Positions 18,552-28,036 of a stretch of 64,000 bases of DNA are shown here, one piece after another. Each line of letters starts with the position of its first letter. Within the stretch, counting starts at the first letter, position 1. Position numbers and translations under genes: made by a program. The stretch is from RI-231 sp041394905 (GTDB taxonomy: Bacteria; Acidobacteriota; Terriglobia; Bryobacterales; UBA6623), in NCBI GenBank assembly GCA_041394905.1, contig JAWKHJ010000008.1, forward strand, positions 186,001-250,000, read 5' to 3'. Under the pieces are notes generated by a model. That model ran no database searches, had not been told where the DNA came from, and worked only from the letters and a program-made list of their open reading frames with translations.

Positions 18552-21247
18552 ATGTCCAACGTTCGTCGGTTCTTTCATCGGCTGACTGCGCCGTTGCGTA
18601 GGCAGAGCGCGGACGCTGACTTGGCGCGAGAGATCGAAGCGCATCTGCGGCTCTCGAGGAAAAGTTCGCCGCGGAGGGCATGAGTCCGGAAGAGGCGCGC
18701 TTCGCGGCGAGACGTGCGTTTGGCAATGTCGAGCACACCAAAGAGCTTCAGCGGGATGCGCGGTCCTTGCCAGGGTTGACGGGTTGGACGATGGAGCTGA
18801 AGCCTCGGCGCGCGCATGCTCGTTCGCTACCCAGGTCTCGCGGTGGTGGGAGGCCTTGCGATGGCCTTCGCGATCCTGGTGGGCGCCTCCTCCTTCGAGA
18901 TCGTCAAGCGGGTGATCAGCCCCGTGCTGCCGTTACAGGACGGAGAGGAGGTCGTTGCGCTGACCTACTGGGACCGGGCGGAGGACGCTCGGAAGCCCGC
19001 AAGCTCGTACGACTTTCTCACCTGGCGCGAGGAGATGAGGACGGTTCAGAATGTCGGCGCCTTCCGGTTCGTGGAGCGCAACCTCGCGGCCGAGGGAGAT
19101 ATTGCTGAGCCCATGACGGTGGTGCAGATCAGCGCCGAAGCGTTCCGCTGACGCGTGCTTCCGCGCTGCTCGGGCGCACCCTGGCGGATGAGGATGAGGC
19201 TCCGGGCTCGCCCGCGGTCGTGGTCCTCGGACATCGTCTGTGGCAGACGCGGTTTGCGGGCGATCCGGCAGTCGTGGGCCGCAGCGTGCGGATGGGCGAG
19301 ACGCTGGCCACCGTTGTGGGCGTGATGCCGGAGACCTTCGCGTTTCCCGTCGACGACAACGTATGGACGCCGCTCCGTTCGGAAGACCTGGTGCGCGAAC
19401 CGGGCCAGGGCTCGCTGAAGGTGTTCGGCCGACTTGCCCTGGCGCGACTTTGCAGGAAGCGCAGGCGGAGGCGGAGGTGGTTGCGGCGCGATCGACGGCG
19501 AGCTTTCCGGATTTCTATGCGCAGCTGACGCCTCAAAGTGCTGCCGTACGCCACCTCGTTCCTCTCGCTTGACCTCGACTTGTTCGTGAAGGCCGGCGAT
19601 CCACTCGATCAACGCGTTTGCGGTCCTGCTGCTGATCGTCATCTGCGGGAACGTCGCCTTGCTGATGTTGACCCGCACGGCGACGCGGGAGCGGGAGATT
19701 CTGGTGCGGGCGGCGCTGGCGCCACGCGTGCCAGGATCCTAGCGCAGCTTCTGCTGGAGGCGCTCTTCCGGGCGGCGCTTGCCGCGGGCCTGGGCCTTAC
19801 GACGGCGCATGTCTTGTTGACGCGTGCGACGGAAGCGCTGCGCTGGGGCCGGACCGCTGGCCGTTTTGGCTCGATGGCGGGCTTCTGGCTCGACCGTGAT
19901 CTACACGGTTGCGCTCACGCTGTTTGCCGCGTCGTGGTGGGAGTGGCTGGGGTTGAAGGTGATGCGGGAAGGGATGTCGGACCGTCTTCGCCAGTCGAGC
20001 GCGGGAGGCGGCGGTCTGCGGATGGGCCGAGTTTGAAGAGCTTGGTCGTCACGCAGATCGCTGCGACCGTTCTGAGTCACCGCGACCGCGTACGTGGTGT
20101 ACCGCCAAGCTGGGTACATCGCTGCGGTGAAGACGGTGTTTCCGACGGATCAATACCTCTCGGTGCGGCTCGCGATGGAGCCGGACGGGGCGGCGGAGGA
20201 GAGCGGACGTGTTTATGCCTCCGCGTCCAAGAGCCTCCAAAGGCGACTTGCGGACGAAGGGGCGGTTGTGGGCGTCACGGTGGCGGAGCAGCTTCCTCTG
20301 GCGGCGACGACGAATGCTCGCGCCATCGAGATCGGGGAGCGCGGCCTGGGCGCCATCGAGCCGCTCGACGATGGGTGCTGCCGCCGTCGCGCCGAACTTT
20401 TTCGAAGTGTTCCAGATGCCCGTCCTGGCCGGCCGCACTTTCGATTCGCGGGACCTGCGAGAGAACGCGAATACTGTGATCGTGAACAACTTGTTCGTGG
20501 AACGGCTGATGGGCGGCCAGAATGCGATTGGCCTGCAAATTCGTTACGCGGCGGTCGAGAAGGCGGACGATCCTCGCTCTACGGTTGAGGCCGGGCCGTG
20601 GCTCGAGATCGTCGGCGTGGTGCGCGACCTGGAGCCGGACAGCGGAGCCTCCGCTCAACCTGGACAATCCGGCGAGACCGCGCCTGTATCGCTGTCTTGA
20701 CGCGACTCGAGAGAGCGATGCCCTATCTCGCCGTACACGCGAGGACTGATCCCGAGTCGCTGACGCCAACGTTGCGCCGTGTCGCCGCGAGTGTGAGCCC
20801 GAAGCTGCAACTTCACGATATTCTGCCGCTCGACCATGCAGTCAGCGAGGACGCCAAGTACTGGCGGGTCTTCGCGGACGTTTTCGTACTCGGAAGCGCG
20901 ATTGTGCTGCTGCTCTCGCTCGCGGGAATCTATTCCGTGACGTCGTGCACGGTCTCGCGGCGCACGCGGGAGATCGGGGTGCGGCTTGCGTTGGGCGCGT
21001 CGGCGCCGCGTCTGATTGGCGAGATCTTCGCGGACCGCTCGTCCAGGTGGCAGTCGGCATCGGCGGGATGGACTGCTGGCCGTCAGGTTGTTCGCAAGAA
21101 GCGGATCGGGCGAGGCGATGGCGAAGGAGACCGTGCTGCTGCTTGCGTACGGAGTGGCGGTGATGGTTGTATGCGCTCGCCTGCGTCGGGCCGACCCTGC
21201 GGGCGCTGCGCGTGGACCTGGTGGATGCGCTGCGGGACGACTTGTAG
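18552..21247 (+). pseudogene. ADOP family permease, heavily frameshifted
   Basis: Second ADOP-type permease. Recognisable pieces in order: MSNVRRFFHRLTAPLRRQ, MSPEEARFAARRAFGN (soluble N-terminal region), VVVLGHRLWQTRFAGD, VVGVMPETFAFPVDDNVW (MacB-like domain), FFEVFQMPVLAGRTFDSRDL, LPLDHAVSED, FVLGSAIVLLLSLAGIYSV, SRRTREIGVRLALGAS, and the typical ending VDLVDALRDDL with TAG at 21245-21247. The frame changes roughly every 100-350 bases, far more often than elsewhere, so either the assembly is worst here or this copy is truly decaying. Partner of the PadR directly upstream. Confidence 0.8.
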
Positions 21248-21256
21248 GCGGCGCGG

Positions 21257-21730
21257 CTAGATCAAAATTCTCTTCGTGGCAGGTTCCGCAGTCGTTGGGA
21301 GCTTGCTTGGCTTCGTGACAGGCCATGCATGTTTTCATGTTGTGCTCCACTTCCTTCGACATTACGTCGCGTTCGCGGACGGGGCCGTGGCAGCTTTCGC
21401 ACGTGACGCCGGCGGTGGTGTGGACGCGGTGGCTGAAGTAGACGAAGGGCGGAATCTCGTAGAGGCGTACCCAGGGATAGGCTCGCCGGCCCTGGCCGCC
21501 TCGGCGAGTTTTTGGATGTAGGGGCTATCGGTCTTGACGGCCTGGTGGCAGCTCATGCAGAAGCTCTCGGCCGGCAGTCCCATGAACTCGCCCGGGTCGG
21601 CGTTGGTGTGGCAGGAGCTGCACTCGAGGCCGAGCGCGAGGTGCGTCTTGTGGCTGTAAGGGATGGGTTGCTGCTGGCCGCAGAGCGGCGCAGCCAGCAG
21701 CAACAATCCCGCGATGGTCAGGGTTTTCAC
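21257..21730 (-). CDS. Pentaheme c-type cytochrome (frameshifted)
   Basis: Exported multiheme cytochrome c7/c3-like protein for periplasmic electron transfer. Signal peptide MKTLTIAGLLLLAAPLCG, then five CxxCH heme sites: CSSCH, CMSCH, CESCH, CMACH, CGTCH. IPPFVYFSHRVH supplies distal His ligands, as in cytochrome c3-like families. The frame breaks near 21475 (CESCH and the rest lie in the neighbouring frame) and the 3' end is uncertain. The start is GTG, and GTGA overlaps the stop of the upstream PQQ dehydrogenase gene by four bases, so the two are translationally coupled. It converges on the broken permease. Confidence 0.82.
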
Positions 21731-22948
21731 TTCGGCGTGACGTGGATCAGGGCGCCGGGGTTGGCGTCTTCGAGCAGCCAGAGTGTGCCGTCGGGGGCCT
21801 CGGTGATGTCGCGGATGCGTTTCTCGCCAACTCCCAACGCTCGGCGGCTTTGGCTCCGCCCTTGCCGTCCATGACGAGGCGGGTGATGGTGTGGCTGCCG
21901 AGGCCGGTGACGAAGGCGCTGCCGTCCCACTGCGGGAAGGCTTTCTTGCCCGTGTAGAAGATCAGGTCGCCGGGGGCGATGACGGGGTTCCAGTAGATGA
22001 CCGGCTCGGTGAACTTCGTATTCGCGTCATGGCTAGGGATCGGCACCTGGTTGTAGTTCATGCCGTAGGAGACGACGGGCCAGCCGTAGTTGGCCCCCTT
22101 CTCGATGAGGTTGGCTCGTCGCCCCGCGCGGGCCGTGTTCAACTTCCCAGAGCCTCGCCGGTGGGCGACATGGCGAGGCCGTAGGGGGCGCGGAAGCCGC
22201 TGGCCCACGTCTCGGCCGGGGTCATGTTGTCGCCGGGGAAGGTGTACTTGCTGACGACGGGCGCGGTCTTGGCGACCTCGGTGTCCTTCGGCGGGTCGAT
22301 GAGCTCGATGGTCTTGGCGCCGGTCTTGCCGTAGTTGGGGTTGCCGGGGCGGGTTTGCCGTCGAGCGTCAGGCGCAGGATCTTACCGACGGGCTGGTTGG
22401 GGTCCTGGGCCGGGGTCATGCGCTGACGGTCGCCGACGGTCATGTAGAGGTACTTGCCGTCCGGCGAGAAGACGATTTGTCCGCCGGCCTGGCCGCCCAT
22501 ACCGCGCGGCATCTGGCGCCAGATCACTTCGAGGTCGTCGATCTTGGGGACTCGGCCGACGTCGAGCTTGCCGCGAGCCAGGACTTGGCTGCCGCCGTAC
22601 TCGCCGGGCTCGATGTAGGTCAGATAGACATAGTGGTCGGTGGCGTAGTTGGGCGAGAGGTAGACGCCGAGCATGCTGTTCTGGCGGTGCCAAAACACGG
22701 CGGGCGTGTTGGCCAGCGGGGCGATCTTTGCCTTCGGCGGAGACGAGCCAAACGGGGCCGATCTTTTCGGTGACGAGCATGCGGCCGTCAGGCAGGAAGG
22801 CGATGCGCCAGGGTAGCTCGAAGTCGTCGGTGGTCGTGAGATTGAAGGGTAGCGAGGCTTCGGCCTTCTGGTTGCCCATGTTGACTTGGGCGGAGAGAGG
22901 CGCGAGCGCCAGGGCGAGGAGCAGGGATGCTTTGGCCAGCGTGGTCAT
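21727..22948 (-). pseudogene. PQQ-dependent sugar dehydrogenase, GDH/Hhip beta-propeller (several frameshifts)
   Basis: Soluble PQQ aldose dehydrogenase type, oxidising sugars in the periplasm. Signal peptide MTTLAKASLLLALALAPLSA; LPWRIAFLPDGRMLVTEK is the family-typical first blade; then IVFSPDGKYLYMTVGDRQRM, KILRLTLDGKP, the catalytic-region ANYGWPVVSYG, VIYWNPVIAPGDLIFYTG and EAPDGTLWLLED. The frame changes near 22740, 22345, 22150 and 21830, always with family sequence resuming. Full span about 406 aa, normal for the family. Its stop overlaps the GTG of the pentaheme cytochrome gene, suggesting direct electron hand-over. The breaks are probably assembly errors. Confidence 0.82.
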
Positions 22949-23069
22949 CGTCTTGGGTCCTTGTTGGGTTGCTGGGAGGTGAACCTTCAATTGTATCAGT
23001 GAGGCGGCGGGGTTGCCCAGCGTATCGGTATTCTGCGGGGGTGATGTTATATTTGACATAGTATCGCCC

Positions 23070-23423
23070 ATGGGCAGCCGGAACACTCGCCCGATCTCGT
23101 GGATTCGGGCCGCGAGACGAGACTTCGAAAAGTTCCCGGCGGCTGTACAAGAAACCGTAGTCGATGCCCTAACGGTCGCGGCTGAAGGAGCGAAAGCGGA
23201 TATCGCAAAGCCGCTCCACGGACTCGGATCGGGAGTTTTCGAAGTCGTTGTGCAGTACCGGACGGATGCCTTTCGCAGTGTCTACGCCGTCCAGTTGGAG
23301 GATTCGATTTGGGTGGTGCATGCGTTCCAGAAGAAATCGACGCAGGGCGGAAAGACTCCGAAAAAGGAAATCGATCTGATTCGCGAACGATTGAAGCGCA
23401 TCAAAAAGGAGCTAAACCGATGA
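23070..23423 (+). CDS. higB: Type II toxin, HigB/Gp49-like (DUF891)
   Basis: 117 aa RelE-superfamily toxin, expected to cleave mRNA at the ribosome. ISWIRAARRDFEKFPAAVQ, KPLHGLGSGVFEVVVQYRTDAFRSVYAV and the ending VVHAFQKKSTQGGKTPKKEI are typical of DUF891. The ATG at 23070 is chosen over the earlier one at 23013 because it starts where the family does. An AT-rich stretch just upstream (23047-23064, including TTGACA) is the likely promoter/operator. The stop overlaps the antitoxin ATG (ATGA). Confidence 0.92.
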   Translation: MGSRNTRPISWIRAARRDFEKFPAAVQETVVDALTVAAEGAKADIAKPLHGLGSGVFEVVVQYRTDAFRSVYAVQLEDSIWVVHAFQKKSTQGGKTPKKEIDLIRERLKRIKKELNR

Positions 23424-23749
23424 GCAAGACGGAAGAGGATTTCGACCTGGTGCACGGCAGCGGGAACGTCTACCGCGATTTCGGACTTCCAGATGCGGAT
23501 GTTCGCCAGACCAAGGCGATTCTCGCGGCGAAGATCATCGGTGTTCTCGATGACGAGGGGTTATCGACGCGCAAAGCGGAGGAGTGGACCGGCGTGCCGC
23601 AGGCGGACTTCAGCCGCATCCGCAACGCGAGGCTTGGGCGCTTCACGATCGACCGGTTGATGACGATTCTGAACAAACTGGGGCGGAGCGTGGATGTTCA
23701 GGTGAGTGTGCGGCTGACGGACGTTGAAGGGCAAGCGGTGCGGGCCTGA
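23420..23749 (+). CDS. higA: Antitoxin, XRE-type HigA
   Basis: 109 aa helix-turn-helix antitoxin that binds the toxin and represses the pair. The HTH is in LSTRKAEEWTGVPQADFSRIRN followed by RFTIDRLMTILNKLGRSVDV, the usual HigA2/XRE arrangement. The ATG overlaps the toxin stop by four bases. Toxin-first order is typical of higBA. Intact. Confidence 0.92.
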   Translation: MSKTEEDFDLVHGSGNVYRDFGLPDADVRQTKAILAAKIIGVLDDEGLSTRKAEEWTGVPQADFSRIRNARLGRFTIDRLMTILNKLGRSVDVQVSVRLTDVEGQAVRA

Positions 23750-23882
23750 CGAGTCAGCTCAGGCCGCGCTCTAGACTGGCTCGCGGTGGAGACGCATGAG
23801 CTTGCCTCCCTCGATGGTTGCCGTGGCTTAGGTGGTTCGGCGGCTAAGATCTGGTGGTTGCGGATTAAGGAGAGATTGAGTC

Positions 23883-24164
23883 GTGAGACCTTCTTTCGCC
23901 GATCGGGTTCGCATCAAGGTAACGCCTGAGACGGAGCGGGCTGGGGTTGCGGGTCTCGAAGGGCAGGTGTTTGGTGAGACGGTTCCGTCGAGCACACGCG
24001 TGGAAGTGATCGGGGCATCGAATCACGACTATGCTCTGAACGTCCACTTCGATTCGTTGTCCAAATCATACTGGTTCGCATCAGAGCTGATTGAGGTTCT
24101 TGATCACTCTGAGGGCACGGAGATTCTGGCGCTGAACCCTGGCATTGCTGCCAGGGCTAGGTGA
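23883..24164 (+). CDS. Small hypothetical protein
   Basis: 93 aa, GTG start. Not recognised. A small soluble, probably beta-rich protein (VRIKVTPETERAG, GLEGQVFGETVPS, YALNVHFDSLSKSYWFASELIEVLD), possibly an SH3/KOW-like fold. It is free-standing between higBA and the convergent queA. Natural-looking composition supports it being real. Confidence 0.6.
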   Translation: MRPSFADRVRIKVTPETERAGVAGLEGQVFGETVPSSTRVEVIGASNHDYALNVHFDSLSKSYWFASELIEVLDHSEGTEILALNPGIAARAR

Positions 24165-24184
24165 GGATACATGTTCCCGATGCG

Positions 24185-25197
24185 CTAAGCAATCAACATG
24201 CAGTCGCCGTAGGAATAGAAGCGGTATTTCTGCTCGATGGCGTGGCGGTAGGCGGCTAGGGTTTTGTCTTTGCCTAGGAAGGCGGCGACGAGCAGGATCA
24301 AGGTCGAGTCGGGGAGGTGGAAGTTGGTGAGGATGGCGTCGACGCGGCGGAGGTCTTTTCCTGGGTAGAGGAAGATGTCGGTTTCGCCTTCGGTTTCGCC
24401 GGTGCGGGCCCAGTGTTCGAGGGTGCGAACGCTTGTGGTGCCTACGGCGAGGACGCGCTTGGCCGACTCGATGGTTTTGACGGCGTCGGGGGGAATGGAA
24501 AACGACTCCGAGTGCATGGAGTGGGCTTCGATGTCGTCCGCGTGGATGGGCTGAAAGGTGCCGAGGCCGACGTGCAGGGTGATTTCCGCGGTTTGGGCGC
24601 CGCGGGCGCGGACAGCGTCGAGGATTTCCGGGGTGAAGTGCAGGCCTGCGGTCGGCGCGGCGGCGGAGCCGGTGTTGCGGGCGTAGACGGTTTGGTAGCG
24701 CTCGCGGTCGGCGGCTTCGTCCTCGTCGGAGCGCTTGATGTAGGGCGGCAACGGCATGCGGCCGATCTGTTGGACGGTCGATTCGAATTCGTCCGCCGGG
24801 GTGAATTCGAGAGTGCGGAGTCCGAATTCGCCACGGTCGACGACGCGAGCCTGCAGGCCGCCTTCGTAGGTCAAAACGTCGCCGACGCGGATCTTTTTCC
24901 TGGCCGGACCAGGGCTTCCCAGCGGAGCGGCGTGTCCGAAACTTTCTTGACGAGCAAAGTTTCGCAGGCGCTGCCGCCTGAGCGCTTGCCGTGCAGGCGC
25001 GCCGGGAGCACGCGGGTGTTGTTGAAGACCAGGACGTCGCCCGGCCCCACGTGCTGCGGCAGCTCGCGAAAGAACGAGTCTCGGAGAGACCCGGTCTGGC
25101 GGTCGACGACGAGCATGCGGCTCGCTGCGCGGTCGGCGAGCGGCTCCTGCGCGATGAGGTCGTCGGGAAGGTCGAAGTGAAAGTCGGCGAGCTTCAA
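24185..25197 (-). CDS. queA: S-adenosylmethionine:tRNA ribosyltransferase-isomerase QueA (one frameshift)
   Basis: Transfers and isomerises the ribose of SAM to preQ1-tRNA, giving epoxyqueuosine. The N-terminal part has FDLPDDLIAQEPLADRAASRML, VFNNTRVLPARL; the C-terminal part has YEGGLQARVV, PLPPYIKR, GLHFTPEIL, LHVGLGTFQP, MHSE, LTNFHLPDSTLILLVAAFLG and YRFYSYGDCMLI. The frame breaks at 24894-24898: a run of five A (minus strand) where six would read R-P-G-K-K-I-R-V-G-D-V-L. That is a textbook homopolymer indel. The start is TTG (25197), and TTGA overlaps the stop of the upstream NUDIX-MBL gene. Total about 337 aa, as expected. Confidence 0.93.
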
Positions 25198-26789
25198 ATC
25201 ATTCCGAGCTTTTGCAGGCGCACGATGTGCGCGGCGATCTGGCGCTCGGCGAGCGGATATTCGTGCGCGGAGATGTCGGTGTAGACCGTAGGCAGGATCT
25301 CGACCGGGTCGCGCTGGCCTTGCTTCCAGGCTTCGAGCACTTGTTGCTCGCGGCGCAGGCGGTGGTTGTAGAGCTGCTGGAGGCGCTCGACGGCGTTGGC
25401 CATCATGGAGCCGTGCGAGGGCAGCAGGACGCTGGGTTGCAGGCTGATGAGGCGCGAGAGCGAATGGAGGTAGTCGTCCATGTCGCCCTCGGGCGGGTCG
25501 ATGATGATGGTCGAGTGGCCGGCCACCATGTCGCCGGCGATGAGCGAGCGCGAAGAGGGCTCGAAGAAGCAGAGGTGTCCGCGGGCGTGGCCGGGGGTGT
25601 GGATGACCTCGAGCGTGACGGGCGGATCGCCGGCGAGGACGATGCGCTGGCCGTCGTGCAAGGGCTGATCGACTTCGATGCCCTCGGCCTCGAGTTTTTC
25701 CGCAGTGAGCGGGTGTGCGCAGACGGGCACGCCGAGGGCGCGGCGCATGGCCTGCACTCCGCCGATGTGGTCCGGGTGGTGATGCGTGAGCCAGATGGCC
25801 TTGACGATGCCGTTCTCACGGACGCCGGCGGCGCGCACGGCGCGCTGCAGGGCTTCGAGCTGGTCGGGGTAAGGCGAGGCCGGATCGACCAGGATCATCT
25901 CGCGGAAGCCGGCGAGGTAGGCGCTGGTGTGGGTGGCCGGCGGCAGCGTGTTGGTGCGCAGCGGGATGGCGCTGATCTCGCGGCGGAACTCGATGCGGTG
26001 GGGCTGAGGGCCTTTTTCGCGGCCTGGGCGCATAACCTCGAGGCCGGCCTCGGGGCCTTCGCGCAGCATGGCGCGCAGGATGTGGAGCATCGGCTGCGCA
26101 ATCATCGCCTCGGAGCGGCGCCAGCGCTGGATAGCGCCGCCGGGGCTGACCCATTCGCCGTGGTCGAGCTCGCCGAGCACGACTTTCGGCTGCACGGGAA
26201 GGTCAGCGGGCCACTCGAGCAGGAAGAAACGCGTGTCGAAGCGGATGGTCGAAATGGGCGGTGTAATCCAGCGTCCGGCGTAAACGAGCGGTGACGCATC
26301 GAGCTCGACGTCGAGCTCGGCGAGGATGTCGGTGAATGTCTTCTTCTTGTCGTTGAGGGCCTTGCGCGCCTTGTCGAGCTCTGCGTGGGGCGGCGTCTTT
26401 CCGCCGGCGGTGAGCAGCAGGCCCGTCTCTTCGAAGAGCTCGCGGATGGTGCAGGCGAGCAGGCCGTCGATGATGGTTCCGGGGACGTTGGACGTTTCAG
26501 AGCCGGGGATGTCGGCCGGATCGTAGGGCGTGTCGAAACCCTCAGGAAGGCCACGAACGGGCACTTCGAGGTCGTATTGGCTCAGGCCTCCGCCGGGGAA
26601 AGCGTGCCAACCGCCCATGAAGCGCAGCATGGGGGAGCGGCGGACCCAATAGACTTCGACCTCGTTGGCCGGGTTGCGGCGCCAGAGTACGACCGAGCCG
26701 GAAGGGCGTGGCCGAGAGGTGGCGGGAGGCTCGTAGGAGTGGCTGACGTTGGAGAGAACTTTTTCGTAGAAGGATTTCCCGCTCACCAT
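25194..26789 (-). CDS. NUDIX hydrolase fused to a metallo-beta-lactamase-fold hydrolase
   Basis: 531 aa, intact. The N-terminal half (about 25-230) is a NUDIX domain: GGWHAFPGGGLSQYD and RELFEETGLLL carry the NUDIX box in two pieces, resembling NUDT19-type CoA-diphosphatases. The C-terminal half (about 270-531) is a LACTB2-like MBL fold: TNTLPPATHTSAYL, ILVDPASPYPDQ, WLTHHHPDHIGG (metal-binding HxHxDH), HTPGHARGHLCF, LIAGDMVAGHST and LLPSHG. Likely a cytoplasmic housecleaning hydrolase, substrate unknown. Overlaps the queA start by four bases. Confidence 0.88.
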   Translation of the reverse strand: MVSGKSFYEKVLSNVSHSYEPPATSRPRPSGSVVLWRRNPANEVEVYWVRRSPMLRFMGGWHAFPGGGLSQYDLEVPVRGLPEGFDTPYDPADIPGSETSNVPGTIIDGLLACTIRELFEETGLLLTAGGKTPPHAELDKARKALNDKKKTFTDILAELDVELDASPLVYAGRWITPPISTIRFDTRFFLLEWPADLPVQPKVVLGELDHGEWVSPGGAIQRWRRSEAMIAQPMLHILRAMLREGPEAGLEVMRPGREKGPQPHRIEFRREISAIPLRTNTLPPATHTSAYLAGFREMILVDPASPYPDQLEALQRAVRAAGVRENGIVKAIWLTHHHPDHIGGVQAMRRALGVPVCAHPLTAEKLEAEGIEVDQPLHDGQRIVLAGDPPVTLEVIHTPGHARGHLCFFEPSSRSLIAGDMVAGHSTIIIDPPEGDMDDYLHSLSRLISLQPSVLLPSHGSMMANAVERLQQLYNHRLRREQQVLEAWKQGQRDPVEILPTVYTDISAHEYPLAERQIAAHIVRLQKLGMI

Positions 26790-26795
26790 CCTAAT

Positions 26796-27191
26796 TTAGC
26801 GAACGACGTGGATGGGGATGCCAAGATCGAGCTTGGTCCAGATGCGATCCGTGGTGACAACGGGCAGTCCAAGGTCGATCGCGGTGGCGAGGCAGGCGCG
26901 GTCGCCGAGGGAGAGGCTGACATGCTTGGTCGGATTCCGCAGCGACGCCGCCCGCAGCGCAAGCGGCGTGTTGAACGGGACAACCGTCAGATTGAGAGCA
27001 TCGAGCACCACCGCAACTTCGTCAGCCGGATTGCCTTCTTCTTCGAGTTTTGTAGCCGCTTCGCACAGGTTGACGGCGCTCACTCGGCTGCCCTCGAGAA
27101 AGTCCTCGATTTCCTCATGACCGCTCTCGCGACGCAACAAGGCGAGGATGGCGGAAGCGTCGAAGACGAAGCTACTTTGCTCGCCGCTCAC
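26796..27191 (-). CDS. vapC: VapC-type PIN-domain toxin
   Basis: PIN-domain ribonuclease toxin, about 131 aa from the GTG at 27191 (an ATG at 27212 is also possible). The four acidic positions are present: FVFDASAILALL (first Asp), NLCEAATKL (Glu), LSLGDRACLA (Asp), and VTTDRIW (Asp). It overlaps the 3' end of the AbrB-type antitoxin gene by about 20 bases, the usual vapBC arrangement. The stop lies 6 bases before the start codon of the NUDIX-MBL gene. Confidence 0.9.
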   Translation of the reverse strand: MSGEQSSFVFDASAILALLRRESGHEEIEDFLEGSRVSAVNLCEAATKLEEEGNPADEVAVVLDALNLTVVPFNTPLALRAASLRNPTKHVSLSLGDRACLATAIDLGLPVVTTDRIWTKLDLGIPIHVVR

Positions 27192-27438
27192 GCGCCTCCT
27201 GACGGCGCTCACGAATCAGCTCATCTGCCAGCGAGACGCCGGGCCGGACGTGCTTGGCGATCCGGTCTTGGGCTCGCCGCAATGCTTGTTTTTGCGACAG
27301 CATCTGGATGGTGTCTTCTTCCAGCGAGAGAACGATCTTGTCGCCCTCCTCAATTCCGAGCTTCTTGCGCAGATGGGCGGGAATGACGATGCGGCCTCCG
27401 GCGGCGACGCGGACGACCGTTTGTGGGATTTCGGTCAT
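27172..27438 (-). CDS. vapB: AbrB/VapB-type antitoxin
   Basis: 88 aa from the ATG at 27438. The N-terminal SpoVT-AbrB DNA-binding fold is evident (VVRVAAGGRIVIPAHLRKKLGI, EEGDKIVLSLEEDTI); the C-terminal tail (LADELIRERRQEARERR) would occupy the PIN toxin. The earlier in-frame ATG at 27495 adds a non-conserved leader and is rejected. Confidence 0.9.
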   Translation of the reverse strand: MTEIPQTVVRVAAGGRIVIPAHLRKKLGIEEGDKIVLSLEEDTIQMLSQKQALRRAQDRIAKHVRPGVSLADELIRERRQEARERRAK

Positions 27439-27523
27439 GGCATGCTCAGCGTACCATGGCGATCCAGTCATGGCACATCGGGTGGATTGTGGCATGCGGA
27501 GCGAGAGATGGCGCTTGCGCCGG

Positions 27524-27745
27524 TCAGTCGCTCGGGCTCTCAGCTGCGCCCGTCGCCGCCTGGCGGAGGCGGCGGCCGAGCAGGAACAGGATAGCCGCCG
27601 GCGGTGCGCCGAGCAGCAGGATGCCCGCGTTGAGCGCGGAGACGGCGCGTTCGTTTTGGCTCTTGGCGGCCTCGCGGCACATGGAGCACTGCGGCATGGC
27701 CGGCGCGGCGAGCAGGAGGAACAGGGTGGCGGCGCGCACTGTCAT
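27524..27745 (-). CDS. Small membrane protein with CxxC, coupled to oxidase subunit IV
   Basis: 73 aa. Signal peptide/first helix (VRAATLFLLLAAPAMP), then QCSMCREAA with a CxxC pair, then a second hydrophobic helix (GILLLGAPPAAILFLLG). Its ATG overlaps the stop of the cytochrome oxidase subunit IV gene (ATGA), so it belongs to the oxidase operon. The periplasmic-facing CxxC suggests a redox or copper-handling role in oxidase assembly; this is inferred. Confidence 0.68.
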   Translation of the reverse strand: MTVRAATLFLLLAAPAMPQCSMCREAAKSQNERAVSALNAGILLLGAPPAAILFLLGRRLRQAATGAAESPSD

Positions 27746-28034
27746 GGCCGGTGCTCGAGCAGTAGGTAGCCGTCCGGGAGCAGGTAAGCCAGTAGCACCG
27801 CGATCATCGCCACCAGGACGGGGACGAGCAGCCAGAATCAGCGCCGGAGGGTCGAACTTGGTGCATGAAGTAGGCCATGATCATGGCCGCCTTCACAACG
27901 GAAAAGCCCATCAACAAGCCGAGCATCAGCGAGGGCTGAAGCTGGACATAAGCCAGCAGGACTTCGATCAAGGTCAGCGTGAGCAGGCCGATCCAGACCT
28001 TGACCATCAGGGGGCGTTGCGCGGTGTTTTCCAT
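27742..28034 (-). CDS. coxD: Cytochrome c oxidase subunit IV, caa3 type (frameshifted)
   Basis: Small membrane subunit of a caa3-type heme-copper oxidase. The visible core is MVKVWIGLLTLTLIEVLLAY, MLGLLMGFSVVKAAMIMAYFMH, matching prokaryotic subunit IV. The frame breaks near 27830-27865 and continues WLLVPVLVAMIAVLLAYLLPDGY to the TGA at 27742-27744, which overlaps the next ATG. About 97 aa when repaired. It starts 2 bases after the subunit III stop. Confidence 0.82.
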
Positions 28035-28036
28035 GG

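Noticed and set aside
23053..23058. TTGACA before higB as a -35 box
   Set aside because: No -10 at proper spacing upstream of the start codon; kept only as part of an AT-rich control region.
25212..26294. 360-codon plus-strand frame over the NUDIX-MBL gene
   Set aside because: Shadow of the conserved minus-strand gene, biased Ala/Glu/Val/Gly composition.
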